DNA from: Ensifer adhaerens
GTDB taxonomy: Bacteria; Pseudomonadota; Alphaproteobacteria; Rhizobiales; Rhizobiaceae
Assembly: GCF_001270265.1 (NCBI RefSeq)
Contig: NZ_LGAP01000015.1
Span: forward strand, 86,096 to 150,095
DNA length: 64,000 nt
Direction of reading: 5' to 3'
Under the pieces are notes generated by a model, which saw nothing but the letters and a program-made list of their open reading frames with translations, searched no databases and was not told the DNA's origin. The translations under genes and the position numbers were made by a program. How positions within the stretch are numbered: the first letter of the stretch is position 1; every line of letters begins with the position of its first letter. Shown piece after piece: positions 34,045-41,968 of the stretch.

Positions 34045-34548
34045 TCATCCAAGTTTCTGCATATAGCGCATGCCCGTCACGGGGCGAGGCACGAAACGCT
34101 CGGATTCGTAGAAGTCGTGCGCCTTGAAATTGCCGGTCGCGGCGCTGACCGAGAGGTAATCGCAACCGGCCATTTTTGCCTGTTCACGGGCCTTGGCGAC
34201 GAGGTGTCGGCCGATGCCGGTGCCGCGGTTGTCGGGACGCACGAAGAGGTGGTGCAATTCCATGCCGCGCGCGCCTTCCGCTGCCCGGTAGACCGGGAGG
34301 AGGATCGCGTAGCCGATCAGCCGGTTGCCGGCCTCGGCGACAAGCGCCGTGATCCAGGGGCTGCGGCCGAAGAGGTCGCGCTCGAGTTGCTCGGGGGTGA
34401 TCGGCGCCGCATCGCCATGGTGGGCGGCGAGTTCGGCGATCATTTCGCGCAATTCGGGTAGGTCACGCTGCTTGGCGCAGCGGATCGTCACCATCGGCGG
34501 GCGCGTCGATGGCAGCGGATGGAGAGAGGGGATGGCGGTCTGTAGCAT
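34045..34548 (-). CDS. GNAT family N-acetyltransferase
   Basis: This 167-aa acetyltransferase has the GNAT core from MVTIRCAKQRDLPELREMI (residue 19). Motif A is ELHHLFVRPDNRGTGIGRHLVAKAREQAKMAGC (about 92-124), with the RGTGIG pyrophosphate loop, followed by NFKAHDFYESERFVPR. AGGAG lies six nt before the ATG at 34548, supporting the longer N-terminus. It is the upstream partner of the DJ-1/PfpI gene. Confidence 0.88.
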   Translation of the reverse strand: MLQTAIPSLHPLPSTRPPMVTIRCAKQRDLPELREMIAELAAHHGDAAPITPEQLERDLFGRSPWITALVAEAGNRLIGYAILLPVYRAAEGARGMELHHLFVRPDNRGTGIGRHLVAKAREQAKMAGCDYLSVSAATGNFKAHDFYESERFVPRPVTGMRYMQKLG

Positions 34549-34791
34549 TGTCGGCTCCTCATGGTTCTTTCGCCATCAGGTGCCGTGAAAAACAAAAGCC
34601 GCCTGATGGCGGCCTTGTTGAATATGATCAGCAGGCCGCTCCTATGGGAACAGCCAAAAATACGCGCGGCAGATGGGTGCGTTCTTGATCATGTGCGTAG
34701 ATTGTCCGTTTCCGCACTTTTGTCAACGGGGATTTTTGCGCACGGTTGAGGAAAGGGGTGGCGACCTCTGTTCGAAGTCGGTCCCAGTCGC

Positions 34792-35211
34792 TCAATGGTC
34801 GCTGCCGCACATCGAATGGTCTGCAAGCGCACGGATGACGTAGCAGTCGCCGATCGTGTGGTCGCCGTTGCAGGCGACGACGCGCTCAAGTTCGCGCTCC
34901 AGCTTTTGCAGCTGGGCGATTTTTTCGCGTACGGTGATCAGATGTTCCTTGGCGATGCGGTCCGCTTCGCCGCAGGGGCGCTCCGGATGCTGGCTCAGTG
35001 CCAGCAGATCGCGGATCGATTCGATCGACAGTCCCAGATCGCGTGCATGGCGGATGAAGGCGAGACGTTCGAGTTCGGGCTTCTCGTAGCGCCGCTGGTT
35101 GCCTTCCGAGCGTTCCGGGGCCGCGATCAGCCCCATCTGCTCGTAATAGCGGATCGTCGGAACTTTTACGCCCGTGCGCCGGGAGAGATCGCCGATGGAA
35201 TACATGCCCAT
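34792..35211 (-). CDS. MerR-family transcriptional regulator, metal-responsive type
   Basis: This 139-aa regulator has a MerR helix-turn-helix (MYSIGDLSRRTGVKVPTIRYYEQMGLI, about residues 3-29), the wing RRYEKPELERLAFIRHARDLG, a dimerisation coiled coil (residues 85-112) and a C-terminal cysteine cluster. The cysteines in RPCGEADRIAKEH, VVACNGDHTIGDC and HSMCGSDH recall the Cd/Pb/Zn-sensing CadR/PbrR/ZntR group. No metal efflux gene is next to it, so the target is elsewhere or it regulates only itself. Metal specificity is inference. Confidence 0.85.
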   Translation of the reverse strand: MGMYSIGDLSRRTGVKVPTIRYYEQMGLIAAPERSEGNQRRYEKPELERLAFIRHARDLGLSIESIRDLLALSQHPERPCGEADRIAKEHLITVREKIAQLQKLERELERVVACNGDHTIGDCYVIRALADHSMCGSDH

Positions 35212-35220
35212 GCTCCAAAC

Positions 35221-35241
35221 CTATAGCTTCTGGAGCATTAG
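35221..35241. promoter_or_regulatory. Imperfect dyad, probable MerR autoregulatory operator
   Basis: CTATAGCTTCTGGAGCATTAG has partial dyad symmetry (CTA..GCT / AGC..TAG). It lies just upstream of the MerR start at 35211, where MerR operators sit between -35 and -10 elements. Confidence 0.4.
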
Positions 35242-35278
35242 ATAATCGCTTTCCGGAAACCGTCAATGCAGGGTGGGA

Positions 35279-35303
35279 AGAAAGGCCCGATCGGGCCTTT
35301 CCC
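35279..35303 (-). terminator. Rho-independent terminator of hydrolase gene
   Basis: AAAGGCCCGATCGGGCCTTT (35281-35300) is a perfect 20-bp palindrome, 16 bp after the hydrolase stop. On the minus strand it is followed by TCTTCC. Confidence 0.7.
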
Positions 35304-35316
35304 TTGGCTCCACCGG

Positions 35317-36183
35317 TTACCTCGCAAAGAAGGAAAGCAGCGTCTCGTCGAAGAGATCGCTTTCCTCCAGTTGCGGCGTGTGGCCGCTTTTCTCGAACAT
35401 GTGGACGGTCAGATCCGGAAAACCCTTGCGATAGGCGTCCCAGGTCTCTGCCGGTGCAACGAGATAATCGCATTGCCCGAGTGCCAAGAGCACCGGCATG
35501 GCGAGCCGGTCGAGCCCGATGCGGATGTCGATGTCGCGAAACACCTCGCCCCAGAGATGGTCGAAGACAAGATTGTTGACGGTGACATCGCGCCACAGCG
35601 GTGCCGCGTCGAAACCAGGCAGATGCCAGCTCTTGGCGCGAAGCCGGATGAGCAGCGACTTGAACCGCTCCTCCGGCCGAGCGGCGATATCGGCGGCAAG
35701 CTCGGCCATCTCACGTTCGAAGATCGCCTTGCGCTCCGGCGCGACCACCTCCTCCCATCGGCGATCGCCAAGGGCCATGTGCAGAGCGGAATGGCTTGGC
35801 CCGGTGCCGACCATGACCACATGGCTGACATGCCGGGGATAGCGTTTGGCGTATTCGAGCGCCATGTAGCCATGGCCGGAGTGCCCGAGGATGGCGAAGT
35901 GATCGAGCCCGAGATGCCGGCGCATCCGCTCGATATCGTCGAGCACCGTGTCGAAGCCGACGTCGCCGAGCGTGTAGGCAGCATGTGCCGGTGCAAAGCC
36001 CCGATGATCGATGAAATGGAGCTTCATTCGTTGGCGCAGGCGGCCCGAGAAGGTCCGGGGATAGTAGACGGCGCTGCCGACGACGAGCAGTGGTGGGCCG
36101 CTTCCCTCGATGCGATAGCCGAGGTCGAACGGACCGGCGCGCAGGCTGCCGGTTTCGGGCAAGGATGGATGGGTCGTTGTCAT
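35317..36183 (-). CDS. Alpha/beta-fold hydrolase
   Basis: This 288-aa hydrolase has the nucleophile elbow GHSGHGYMALEYAKRYP, with Ser near residue 103. The catalytic His is in KSGHTPQLEESDLF and the acid in LGQCDYLVAPAETWD. GPPLLVVGSAVYYPRTFSGRL carries the oxyanion segment. ATG 36183 (MTTTHPSLPETG) is preceded by AGGAT. The substrate is unknown; prolyl aminopeptidase-like or esterase activity is possible. Confidence 0.88.
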   Translation of the reverse strand: MTTTHPSLPETGSLRAGPFDLGYRIEGSGPPLLVVGSAVYYPRTFSGRLRQRMKLHFIDHRGFAPAHAAYTLGDVGFDTVLDDIERMRRHLGLDHFAILGHSGHGYMALEYAKRYPRHVSHVVMVGTGPSHSALHMALGDRRWEEVVAPERKAIFEREMAELAADIAARPEERFKSLLIRLRAKSWHLPGFDAAPLWRDVTVNNLVFDHLWGEVFRDIDIRIGLDRLAMPVLLALGQCDYLVAPAETWDAYRKGFPDLTVHMFEKSGHTPQLEESDLFDETLLSFFAR

Positions 36184-36577
36184 GGATATGATCCTGCAAA
36201 CGGCCGGAGAACGATGGTTCAACGGTTGGCGTTCTCATCGGCCTTCAAAAAAATTGCCCACGCCAAAATGTGCCGCAAAGTGGCTTTGGCGTCGGTGGTT
36301 CTTTCTTGCCGGTGAGCGTCGCTAACGGATCAGGCGCACGGATCATTATCCCTGTTTTGCTGCGGCTTCATACCATTCCATCCGGTGGAGCCGCAAGCGT
36401 CGAGCCGGGGCATTCTGGCCGTCAGTCCTATTCGGAAAAGGGTGGCACAAGGACGCCACAATCAGCGCCTAGCGATCTGCGCAGCAATCGATTCGGCCCA
36501 TCGTCGATCCGAATGCATGTTTAACAACAGTCAGTTAGAGCGTCGGCATATATGCGCGGCGCTCGACGGAGGAACAC
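36184..36577. other. Divergent intergenic region, hydrolase and beta-lactamase
   Basis: This 394-bp region separates divergent genes. ORFs inside it have no ribosome binding site or codon bias I can support. A candidate -10-like TATATG lies at 36549-36556 before the lactamase. I see no LysR/AmpR-type gene here. Confidence 0.55.
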
Positions 36578-37468
36578 GTGTCGCTGCTCATCAATCGCCG
36601 CCAATTGCTCGTCGGCTCCGCGCTGATCTATCCGGCAATCGCCTTCGGGCCGGCCGCAAAGGCCGCCCCCGCCGCCGGGGATAGTGTCGATGCACGCCTG
36701 GCCGAACTCGAGAAGCGCACGGGTGGCCGGCTTGGTGTTTCCGTTCTCGACATGGAAACGAACATATCCTTCGGCTGCCGCGAGGATGAGCGTTTCGCCA
36801 TGTGCTCGAGCTTCAAGACGCTGGCCGCCGGCTTCATTCTTGCCCGTGCGGATCAGGGCGCCGAAAAACTCGATCGCCGCATCGTCGTGGCGCAGAAGGA
36901 TATCATCGCCCATTCGCCGGTAACGGAGAAGCATATCGGCGGCAAGGGCATGACGATTGCCGAACTCTGTGCCGCGACGATGACGACAAGCGACAATGCG
37001 GCGGCGAACCTGTTGCTGGAACGCTTTGGCGGTCCGCCGGCGCTGACCGCCTGGTTGCGCACGATCGGCGACGAGACCACGCGTCTCGACCGGAACGAGC
37101 CGGGGCTGAACGAGGCCCAGAAAGGCGATCCGCGCGACACGACGACGCCAGCCGCGATGCTGGAAACGCTCGGCAAACTTGCCTTCGGGCCGGCGCTGAC
37201 CGAAACGTCGCGCAAGCTTCTGGTCGAGTGGATGGTTGCCAACACCACCGGCGACCTGCGCATCCGGGCCGGCCTGCCGAAGGGCTGGAGGGTCGGCGAC
37301 AAGACGGGAACGAACGGCAACGGCGCGGCGTCCGACATCGCGATCGTGTGGCCGGAAGGCAGGGGGCCGCTGCTGCTCGCGGTCTACATTGCCGAGGCGA
37401 CGGCGCCGCTCGCCGAGTTGAACGCTGTCTTTGCCGACGTCGGCCGGATGGCGGCGGAGATGGTCTAG
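36578..37468 (+). CDS. Class A beta-lactamase
   Basis: This 296-aa serine beta-lactamase is exported to the periplasm and hydrolyses beta-lactams. The active-site motifs are complete: SSFK (residues 77-80; Ser77 is the nucleophile), SDN (138-140), EPGLN (174-178, omega loop) and KTGT (242-245). The N-terminus NRRQLLVGSALIYPAIAFGPAAKAA has a twin-arginine motif, so Tat export is likely. The start is GTG with GGAGG upstream. No AmpR gene is adjacent. This fits an intrinsic chromosomal enzyme of soil bacteria; the spectrum cannot be read from sequence. Confidence 0.93.
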   Translation: MSLLINRRQLLVGSALIYPAIAFGPAAKAAPAAGDSVDARLAELEKRTGGRLGVSVLDMETNISFGCREDERFAMCSSFKTLAAGFILARADQGAEKLDRRIVVAQKDIIAHSPVTEKHIGGKGMTIAELCAATMTTSDNAAANLLLERFGGPPALTAWLRTIGDETTRLDRNEPGLNEAQKGDPRDTTTPAAMLETLGKLAFGPALTETSRKLLVEWMVANTTGDLRIRAGLPKGWRVGDKTGTNGNGAASDIAIVWPEGRGPLLLAVYIAEATAPLAELNAVFADVGRMAAEMV

Positions 37469-37572
37469 CCGCCGGTCGCCAGCGCACACTCTTGCGGTGG
37501 GTGGTCGCGATCACCTTCGCGTGCCGGGCGTGCCGATTCAGGGGAAAATCGAGGATTGTAGGCGCGTTTATT

Positions 37573-38037
37573 TTAGGCTGCGGCGCTTCCGTCGGCGATA
37601 TCGGATGCGGTATCATTGCGCTGCTGGTCGATGCCCATCGCGCGCTCGACCGCCTTGCGGATTTCTTCCTCGATCGCTTCGCGCTGCTTCGGATCCATCG
37701 CCTTGAGATCGTCTTCGGTGATGCCGTGCGCTTCCAGGATCTGTGCACGGATCTGTTCCGCGAAGGTCATCTTGGCGCGTTTCAGGAACTCGTCGCTGAC
37801 CGAGTCTCCGGAGCCAGTCTCCTCCCCGGTTCCGATCGTAGGCTTGGCTTCCTCTTCTCTGGTCGCACTGATCCAGAAGGCGTTCGACAGCGAGGCCGAC
37901 GTGGATGCCGGCGCGATGGTCGGTGAAAGCCGAGGACGCGCGTCAGCGCTGCCATTCTCTTCGAGCGGGGCGACGGTTCCTGACTGGGCGCGGCGCTGCG
38001 AGAAGTAGTAGTTCGATATGCTGTTGTCGATTTTCAT
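37573..38037 (-). CDS. Conserved-looking hypothetical protein with helical C-terminus
   Basis: This 154-aa protein has a low-complexity N-terminal half rich in Ser, Ala, Thr and Glu, and an amphipathic helical C-terminal half (AKMTFAEQIRAQILEAHGITEDDLKAMDPKQREAIEEEIRKAVERAMG, about residues 88-135). There is no signal peptide or membrane helix. I do not recognise the family. The ATG at 38037 is five nt from GGGGGA, which sits in the arm of a perfect hairpin, so translation may be controlled. It is downstream of the glucose dehydrogenase gene on the same strand. Confidence 0.72.
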   Translation of the reverse strand: MKIDNSISNYYFSQRRAQSGTVAPLEENGSADARPRLSPTIAPASTSASLSNAFWISATREEEAKPTIGTGEETGSGDSVSDEFLKRAKMTFAEQIRAQILEAHGITEDDLKAMDPKQREAIEEEIRKAVERAMGIDQQRNDTASDIADGSAAA

Positions 38038-38042
38038 GGGAA

Positions 38043-38068
38043 TCCCCCGGAATCTTCTGTCCGGGGGA
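38043..38068 (-). promoter_or_regulatory. Hairpin that would sequester the ribosome binding site
   Basis: In the transcript strand, TCCCCCGGA pairs perfectly with TCCGGGGGA around an 8-nt loop. The second arm ends five nt before the ATG at 38037 and contains the only purine-rich ribosome binding site. It could also be the terminator of the dehydrogenase transcript, but no T tract follows. Confidence 0.55.
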
Positions 38069-38142
38069 GGCTGCTTCTGGTGGCTTGCGTGGGGCTTGCC
38101 GATGCAACCCAGTAGCGAGAATTAGGGATGCCTTCTCGCGTA

Positions 38143-40476
38143 TTAGGGCAGGGTATAGGCGATGACGTAGTCTCCGGGCTTGGTGCCGACCGAGCCATGG
38201 CCGCCCGCGACGATCAGCACATATTGCTTCTCGCCCACCGTGTAGCTCATCGGTGTCGATTGGCCGCCGGCCGGAAGGCGTGCTTCCCAGAGCTGTTCGC
38301 CCGTCGTCACGTCATAGGCGCGCAGATAATTGTCGACCGCCGCGCCGAGGAAAGCGACGCCGCCCTTGGTGATCATCGGTCCGCCGATGCCGGGAACGCC
38401 GACCTTGAAGGGCAGCGGCAAAGGCGTCATGTCCTCGACGGTACCGTTTTTGTGCTTGTAGGCGATCTTGCCGGTTCTGAGATCGGCCGCGGCGACATAA
38501 CCCCATGGTGGCGCCTGGCAGGGGACCTTCAGCGGGCCGAGGAACGGGCCCATGAAGACGCCGTAGGGCGCGCCGTCGTTGCGGTTGAGGCCCTGCTCGG
38601 ATCCCTTTTCGTCCTGGCCCTTCGGCGGGATCTGGTCGCGTGGAACGAGGCGCGAGGTGAAGGCAAGGTAGGTCGGCATGCCGAACATCACCTGCCGTTC
38701 CGGGTCGACCGCGACCGAGCCCCAGTTGAATGTGCCGAAATTGCCGGGGTAGACGAGCGTTCCCTCAAGCGACGGCGGCGTATAGCGACCTTCGTATTTC
38801 AGCGAACGAAACGAGATGCGGCAGGCGAGCTGGTCGAACATGGTCACGCCCCACATGTTCCGCTCCTGAAGGGGCGCAGGCATGAAGGTCAGGCCGGAGA
38901 CAGGCTGGGTCGGCGCGGTAAAGTCCTCCGGGATCGCACCCTTGGGGGCAGCGACTTCCTCGATCGGGATAATCGGCTCGCCGCTCCTTCGATCGAGCAC
39001 GTAGATGTCGCCCTGCTTCGTCGGACCGACGAGTGCCGGTACGACCGTGCCATCCTCCTTGGTAATGCCGAGCAGCGCCGGTTGTGCGGGCACGTCCATG
39101 TCCCAGAGGTCGTGGTGCACGGTCTGGCGCACCCAGCGCACGGCGCCGGAATTGATGTCGAGCGCGACGATGGAGGAGGAGTACTTCTCAACGTGTTCGC
39201 TGCGCCCCATGCCAAGCTGATCCGGCACCTGGTTGCCCATCGGGATATAGACGAGGCCCAGGCCCTCGTCGTAGCTGAACACCGACCAGCTGTTCGGCGA
39301 ATTGGTCACATAGGTTTGGCCCTCGGCAAGCGGCGTCGTCACGTCAGGGTTGCCGCTGTCCCAGTTCCAAAGCAGGGCACCGGTGTTGATGTCGAAGGCG
39401 CGGATGACGCCGGATTGTTCCTGGGTGGAATAGTTGTCGTTGACGGCACCGCCGATGATCAGCTTTCCGGCAACGGCAACCGGCGGCGAGGTCGAATAGT
39501 AGTAGCCGGCCGGATTGTACTTCATGCCTCTTTCGAGCTGCAGCACGCCGTTGTCGGCAAAGCTGGTGCAGACCGCACCTGTTGCCGCATCGAGCGCGAT
39601 CAGCCGCGCGTCCGATGTCGGCAGGTAGACCCGTTCGGCGCAGACGCTGCCGGCGGTCGCCGCCGGATCGGCCCAATAGGTGACGCCGCGGCAGGTCTGG
39701 TGCTGCCGGTCCGGATTCATGCCGGAGTTGCTGTCATATTTCCATTTCTCCTCGCCGGTCGCAGCGTCGAGCGCGATCGCCCAGTTGTGCGGCGTGCAGG
39801 CGAAGAGCGTGTCCTTCACCTTGATCGGCGTCACCTGATAAGTGGTCTCGCCCACGTCGTCGGGCCGTTTGATGTCGCCTGTCTGATATTGCCAGGCGAC
39901 CTTGAGGCTGGCGACATTCTCCGGGGTGATCTGATCGAGCGGCGCATAGCGCTGGCCGAAGGGGGTGCGCCCGTATTGATTCCATTCGCCGGGAGGCACG
40001 TTGCCGCCGAGCGGCGGATTGGCGGCGACCACGTCGCTCGGCAGGTCACCGCGGATGTCGTGCGGGTCCTGGGTCATCGCATAGCCGGCAATGCCGATCG
40101 AACCGAGCACGGCCAGCGCCAGCGGCCAGGCGCTGGCGGCATAACGTTCGCCCGTCGGGCTCTCAAACCCGAGCGGGCGCCGGACCGCCGGCAACATCAG
40201 CCACAGGCCGAGCAACACGATGACGCCGCCACGGGGTCCGAGTTGCCACCAGTCGAAGCCGACCTCCCAGACTGCCCAGGCGAGCGAGCCGAGGATCACG
40301 AGGGCGTAGAGCCAGAGGGCGGCGGCCCTGCGCATGAAGAGAAGGATGGCCGTCAGCAGGAAGCCGATACCGGCGATGAGATAATAGGGACTGCCGCCAA
40401 GCACCAGTAGCTCGGCTCCGCCGCCGCCGAGCACAAGACCGATGAGCGCGAAGACGATGGCCGTCAGAATGAGCAT
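38143..40476 (-). CDS. gcd: Membrane-bound PQQ-dependent glucose dehydrogenase
   Basis: This 777-aa quinoprotein oxidises glucose, or related sugars or quinate, to the lactone in the periplasm and passes electrons to ubiquinone. The N-terminus has four to five membrane helices (about residues 5-140). The rest is the eight-bladed PQQ propeller, starting with PPGEWNQYGRTPFGQRYAPLDQITPENV (about 178-205). WAIALDAATGEEKW, NPAGYYYSTSPPVAV, VHHDLWDMDVPAQPALL and LPAGGQSTPMSYTVGEKQYVLIVAGGHG are family signatures. No pqq synthesis genes are nearby. Mineral phosphate solubilisation through gluconate is known for relatives. Confidence 0.93.
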   Translation of the reverse strand: MLILTAIVFALIGLVLGGGGAELLVLGGSPYYLIAGIGFLLTAILLFMRRAAALWLYALVILGSLAWAVWEVGFDWWQLGPRGGVIVLLGLWLMLPAVRRPLGFESPTGERYAASAWPLALAVLGSIGIAGYAMTQDPHDIRGDLPSDVVAANPPLGGNVPPGEWNQYGRTPFGQRYAPLDQITPENVASLKVAWQYQTGDIKRPDDVGETTYQVTPIKVKDTLFACTPHNWAIALDAATGEEKWKYDSNSGMNPDRQHQTCRGVTYWADPAATAGSVCAERVYLPTSDARLIALDAATGAVCTSFADNGVLQLERGMKYNPAGYYYSTSPPVAVAGKLIIGGAVNDNYSTQEQSGVIRAFDINTGALLWNWDSGNPDVTTPLAEGQTYVTNSPNSWSVFSYDEGLGLVYIPMGNQVPDQLGMGRSEHVEKYSSSIVALDINSGAVRWVRQTVHHDLWDMDVPAQPALLGITKEDGTVVPALVGPTKQGDIYVLDRRSGEPIIPIEEVAAPKGAIPEDFTAPTQPVSGLTFMPAPLQERNMWGVTMFDQLACRISFRSLKYEGRYTPPSLEGTLVYPGNFGTFNWGSVAVDPERQVMFGMPTYLAFTSRLVPRDQIPPKGQDEKGSEQGLNRNDGAPYGVFMGPFLGPLKVPCQAPPWGYVAAADLRTGKIAYKHKNGTVEDMTPLPLPFKVGVPGIGGPMITKGGVAFLGAAVDNYLRAYDVTTGEQLWEARLPAGGQSTPMSYTVGEKQYVLIVAGGHGSVGTKPGDYVIAYTLP

Positions 40477-41006
40477 GGTGGGAACTCCCGAATTGATGAA
40501 CGGCGCCGCGGCACGGCTTTTTCATTGAGGCGGCCTGGATGAAAGGTCGCGCGGGAAAAAATCGGTTTCGGGGTCGGCGGTCGCGAGGCAGGCCGCGGCC
40601 GTCAGATCGGACTTGGGCAAGTCGTGCGACCGCCTGCCACCTAGCACCTAACGCGCCGGTTCTGCCTTTCAATAGCCATAATTCCGCAGCGCAAAATTAT
40701 GCAGCAAGTTTCAAGCGTTACAGCGACCTTAGCGCGTCATATCTGACGCGCAGCGCTGTAAGGTGGCCGCAATGAAGTTGCGCGCCGAAGGATCGAGCGA
40801 CGCTTTGCTGTTCTTGCGCATGAGGGAAAGCGATAGCCGTGCAGCGGGCAATCGCTGTCGCGGGCTCACCACGTGGTCGCGAAAGAACTGGTGCGCGGCT
40901 GACGAAAGGATGTCGCGCAAAAGTGTGCTGCGGTTTTGGGATAACGACATGCGTAAAAACAAGAGCTTAAAGCGCAGCAAGCGAATCCTAGAGATCGCGC
41001 CGCGCT
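40477..41006. other. Intergenic region with RIME-like repeat and a possible gene remnant
   Basis: This 530-bp stretch between the dehydrogenase and DUF6958-like genes holds no intact gene I can support. The right half contains a RIME-like repeat and hairpin; the middle contains a possible LysR C-terminal remnant. Confidence 0.55.
40729..40906 (-). pseudogene. Possible LysR C-terminal remnant
   Basis: The minus-strand frame ending at 40729 reads RLPAARLSLSLMRKNSKASLDPSARNFIAATL, which resembles the last strand and helix of LysR effector domains (SPxARxFIxxL). It is adjacent to a RIME-like repeat. No DNA-binding domain is present. The evidence is a short similarity recalled by eye, and it may be chance. 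Confidence 0.28.
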
Positions 41007-41012
41007 TTAAGC
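40907..41012. repeat. RIME-like rhizobial intergenic element with terminator-like hairpin
   Basis: The sequence 40907-40975 (containing CAAAAGTGTGCTGCGGTTTT and ACGACATGCGTAAAAACAAG) resembles the rhizobial intergenic mosaic repeats I know. It ends with GCTTAAAGCGC (40965-40975), which is perfectly inverted at 41002-41012 (GCGCTTTAAGC) over a 26-nt loop. On the minus strand the hairpin overlaps the stop of the gene at 41007 and is followed by CTTGTTTTTA, so it could terminate that operon. Confidence 0.6.
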
Positions 41013-41306
41013 AAGCCGAAGGCGCAGGGGTTTGGTGTTTTCCCGGCGCAGCACGCCCTTGGCCTCGAGATCGAGCTGGACTGCCTTCAGCCACCACCCG
41101 GCCTTCGCGCCGCCTGGAAAGAGATCATCCGGCAGCAATGGCAGCAGCTTCTGTTTTGCTTCGGCGACCGTGAGGGCGGTCTGCTCACGGGATAGGGCGG
41201 TGAGCAGGGCTTCCTTCATTGCATCATACTTGATCTTGTCGACACGCGTGACGTGCCCGGGAGAAACGATGTTTTCGATCTCGATCTTTTCACGTTCCGT
41301 GGCCAT
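41007..41306 (-). CDS. DUF6958-like small protein
   Basis: This 99-aa basic protein starts MATEREKIEIENIVSPGHVTRVDKIKYDAMKEALL and ends in LRLRLA. DLFPGGAKAGWWLKAVQLDLEAKGVLRR resembles the DUF6958 family. It has a winged-helix-like alternation but no proven function. AAAGGTGAG precedes ATG 41306; the frame continues nine bases upstream to GTG 41315. Its start overlaps the 3' end of the GFA gene by 17 bp, so both are one operon. Confidence 0.72.
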   Translation of the reverse strand: MATEREKIEIENIVSPGHVTRVDKIKYDAMKEALLTALSREQTALTVAEAKQKLLPLLPDDLFPGGAKAGWWLKAVQLDLEAKGVLRRENTKPLRLRLA

Positions 41307-41865
41307 CAAGCTCACCTTTCACATAGTCGATTTTCGGGGTCCGGAAAGCCATTGCCGCCCAGGCGCCGATGAGCTTCAGCATGAACTTTCCGGAATGGCC
41401 GGCATAGTTCGGCAGGTCATTCGTGATGGTGACATCCGCCCGGCGGTCCCGAGTCATCACCCGCATCTCCAGAGGTGGCCGTGCTTCCTGGTCGAGACGC
41501 TGCCGGTAGAGCGTCAGCCAATGGCCACTGCTAAACTCGAGAAACATCGGCGCATTGCAGCAGATCGCGACAACGCGGCGGGTTTTCGACGTGGGCGTCA
41601 GCCGATGTTCGCGAAGCTGATCGGCGCCGCGCACACAGTCTATCCGATCCTTGCGGAAGAGAACGAAATCCGTGGACCCGTCGCTGTTGAGCACCGACGC
41701 AGCGCCGGGCAACGCCTCGAACAGTCCGCCTGCTTTCCGGCAACTCGCGCAATAGCAGGCGGCCGCCACGATCGGCCTGCCGGTGGCACGCAGCTGCACC
41801 TGCCCGCAGGTGCATCGCGCGTTCAACGTCCTGCTTTCGCTCCCGGTCACCGCCATCTCCGCCAT
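41290..41865 (-). CDS. GFA family protein (glutathione-dependent formaldehyde-activating-like)
   Basis: This 191-aa protein has the GFA zinc-binding layout: CTCGQVQL (Cys18, Cys20), CYCASCRKAGG (Cys37, Cys39, Cys42) and a later VVAICCNAPMFLEF. The N-terminal CxCG and CxCxxC motifs match the family, whose founding member joins glutathione to formaldehyde, although most members have no proven function. It is divergent from a TetR gene with a perfect operator between them, so an electrophile or solvent response is a reasonable hypothesis. Confidence 0.85.
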   Translation of the reverse strand: MAEMAVTGSESRTLNARCTCGQVQLRATGRPIVAAACYCASCRKAGGLFEALPGAASVLNSDGSTDFVLFRKDRIDCVRGADQLREHRLTPTSKTRRVVAICCNAPMFLEFSSGHWLTLYRQRLDQEARPPLEMRVMTRDRRADVTITNDLPNYAGHSGKFMLKLIGAWAAMAFRTPKIDYVKGELDGHGT

Positions 41866-41872
41866 TCACACC

Positions 41873-41901
41873 AAATCAAACTGTACCGTCCAGTTTGATT
41901 T
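41873..41901. promoter_or_regulatory. Perfect TetR-type operator, AAATCAAACTG inverted repeat
   Basis: AAATCAAACTG (41873-41883) and CAGTTTGATTT (41891-41901) are exact inverted 11-bp arms with a TACCGTC centre, 7 bp from the GFA start. The spacer and arms are typical of TetR operators. It lies between the divergent GFA and TetR genes and could shut off both. Confidence 0.75.
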
Positions 41902-41968
41902 GTCAATGCAATCGTGCTAGTCCGGAACTTGTGCTATCGCGTGCTCATGTGAGAGGTCGTTGCCGAGA

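Noticed and set aside
38128..40410. 760-aa open frame on the plus strand
   Set aside because: It is the antisense shadow of the PQQ dehydrogenase, which has complete family motifs.
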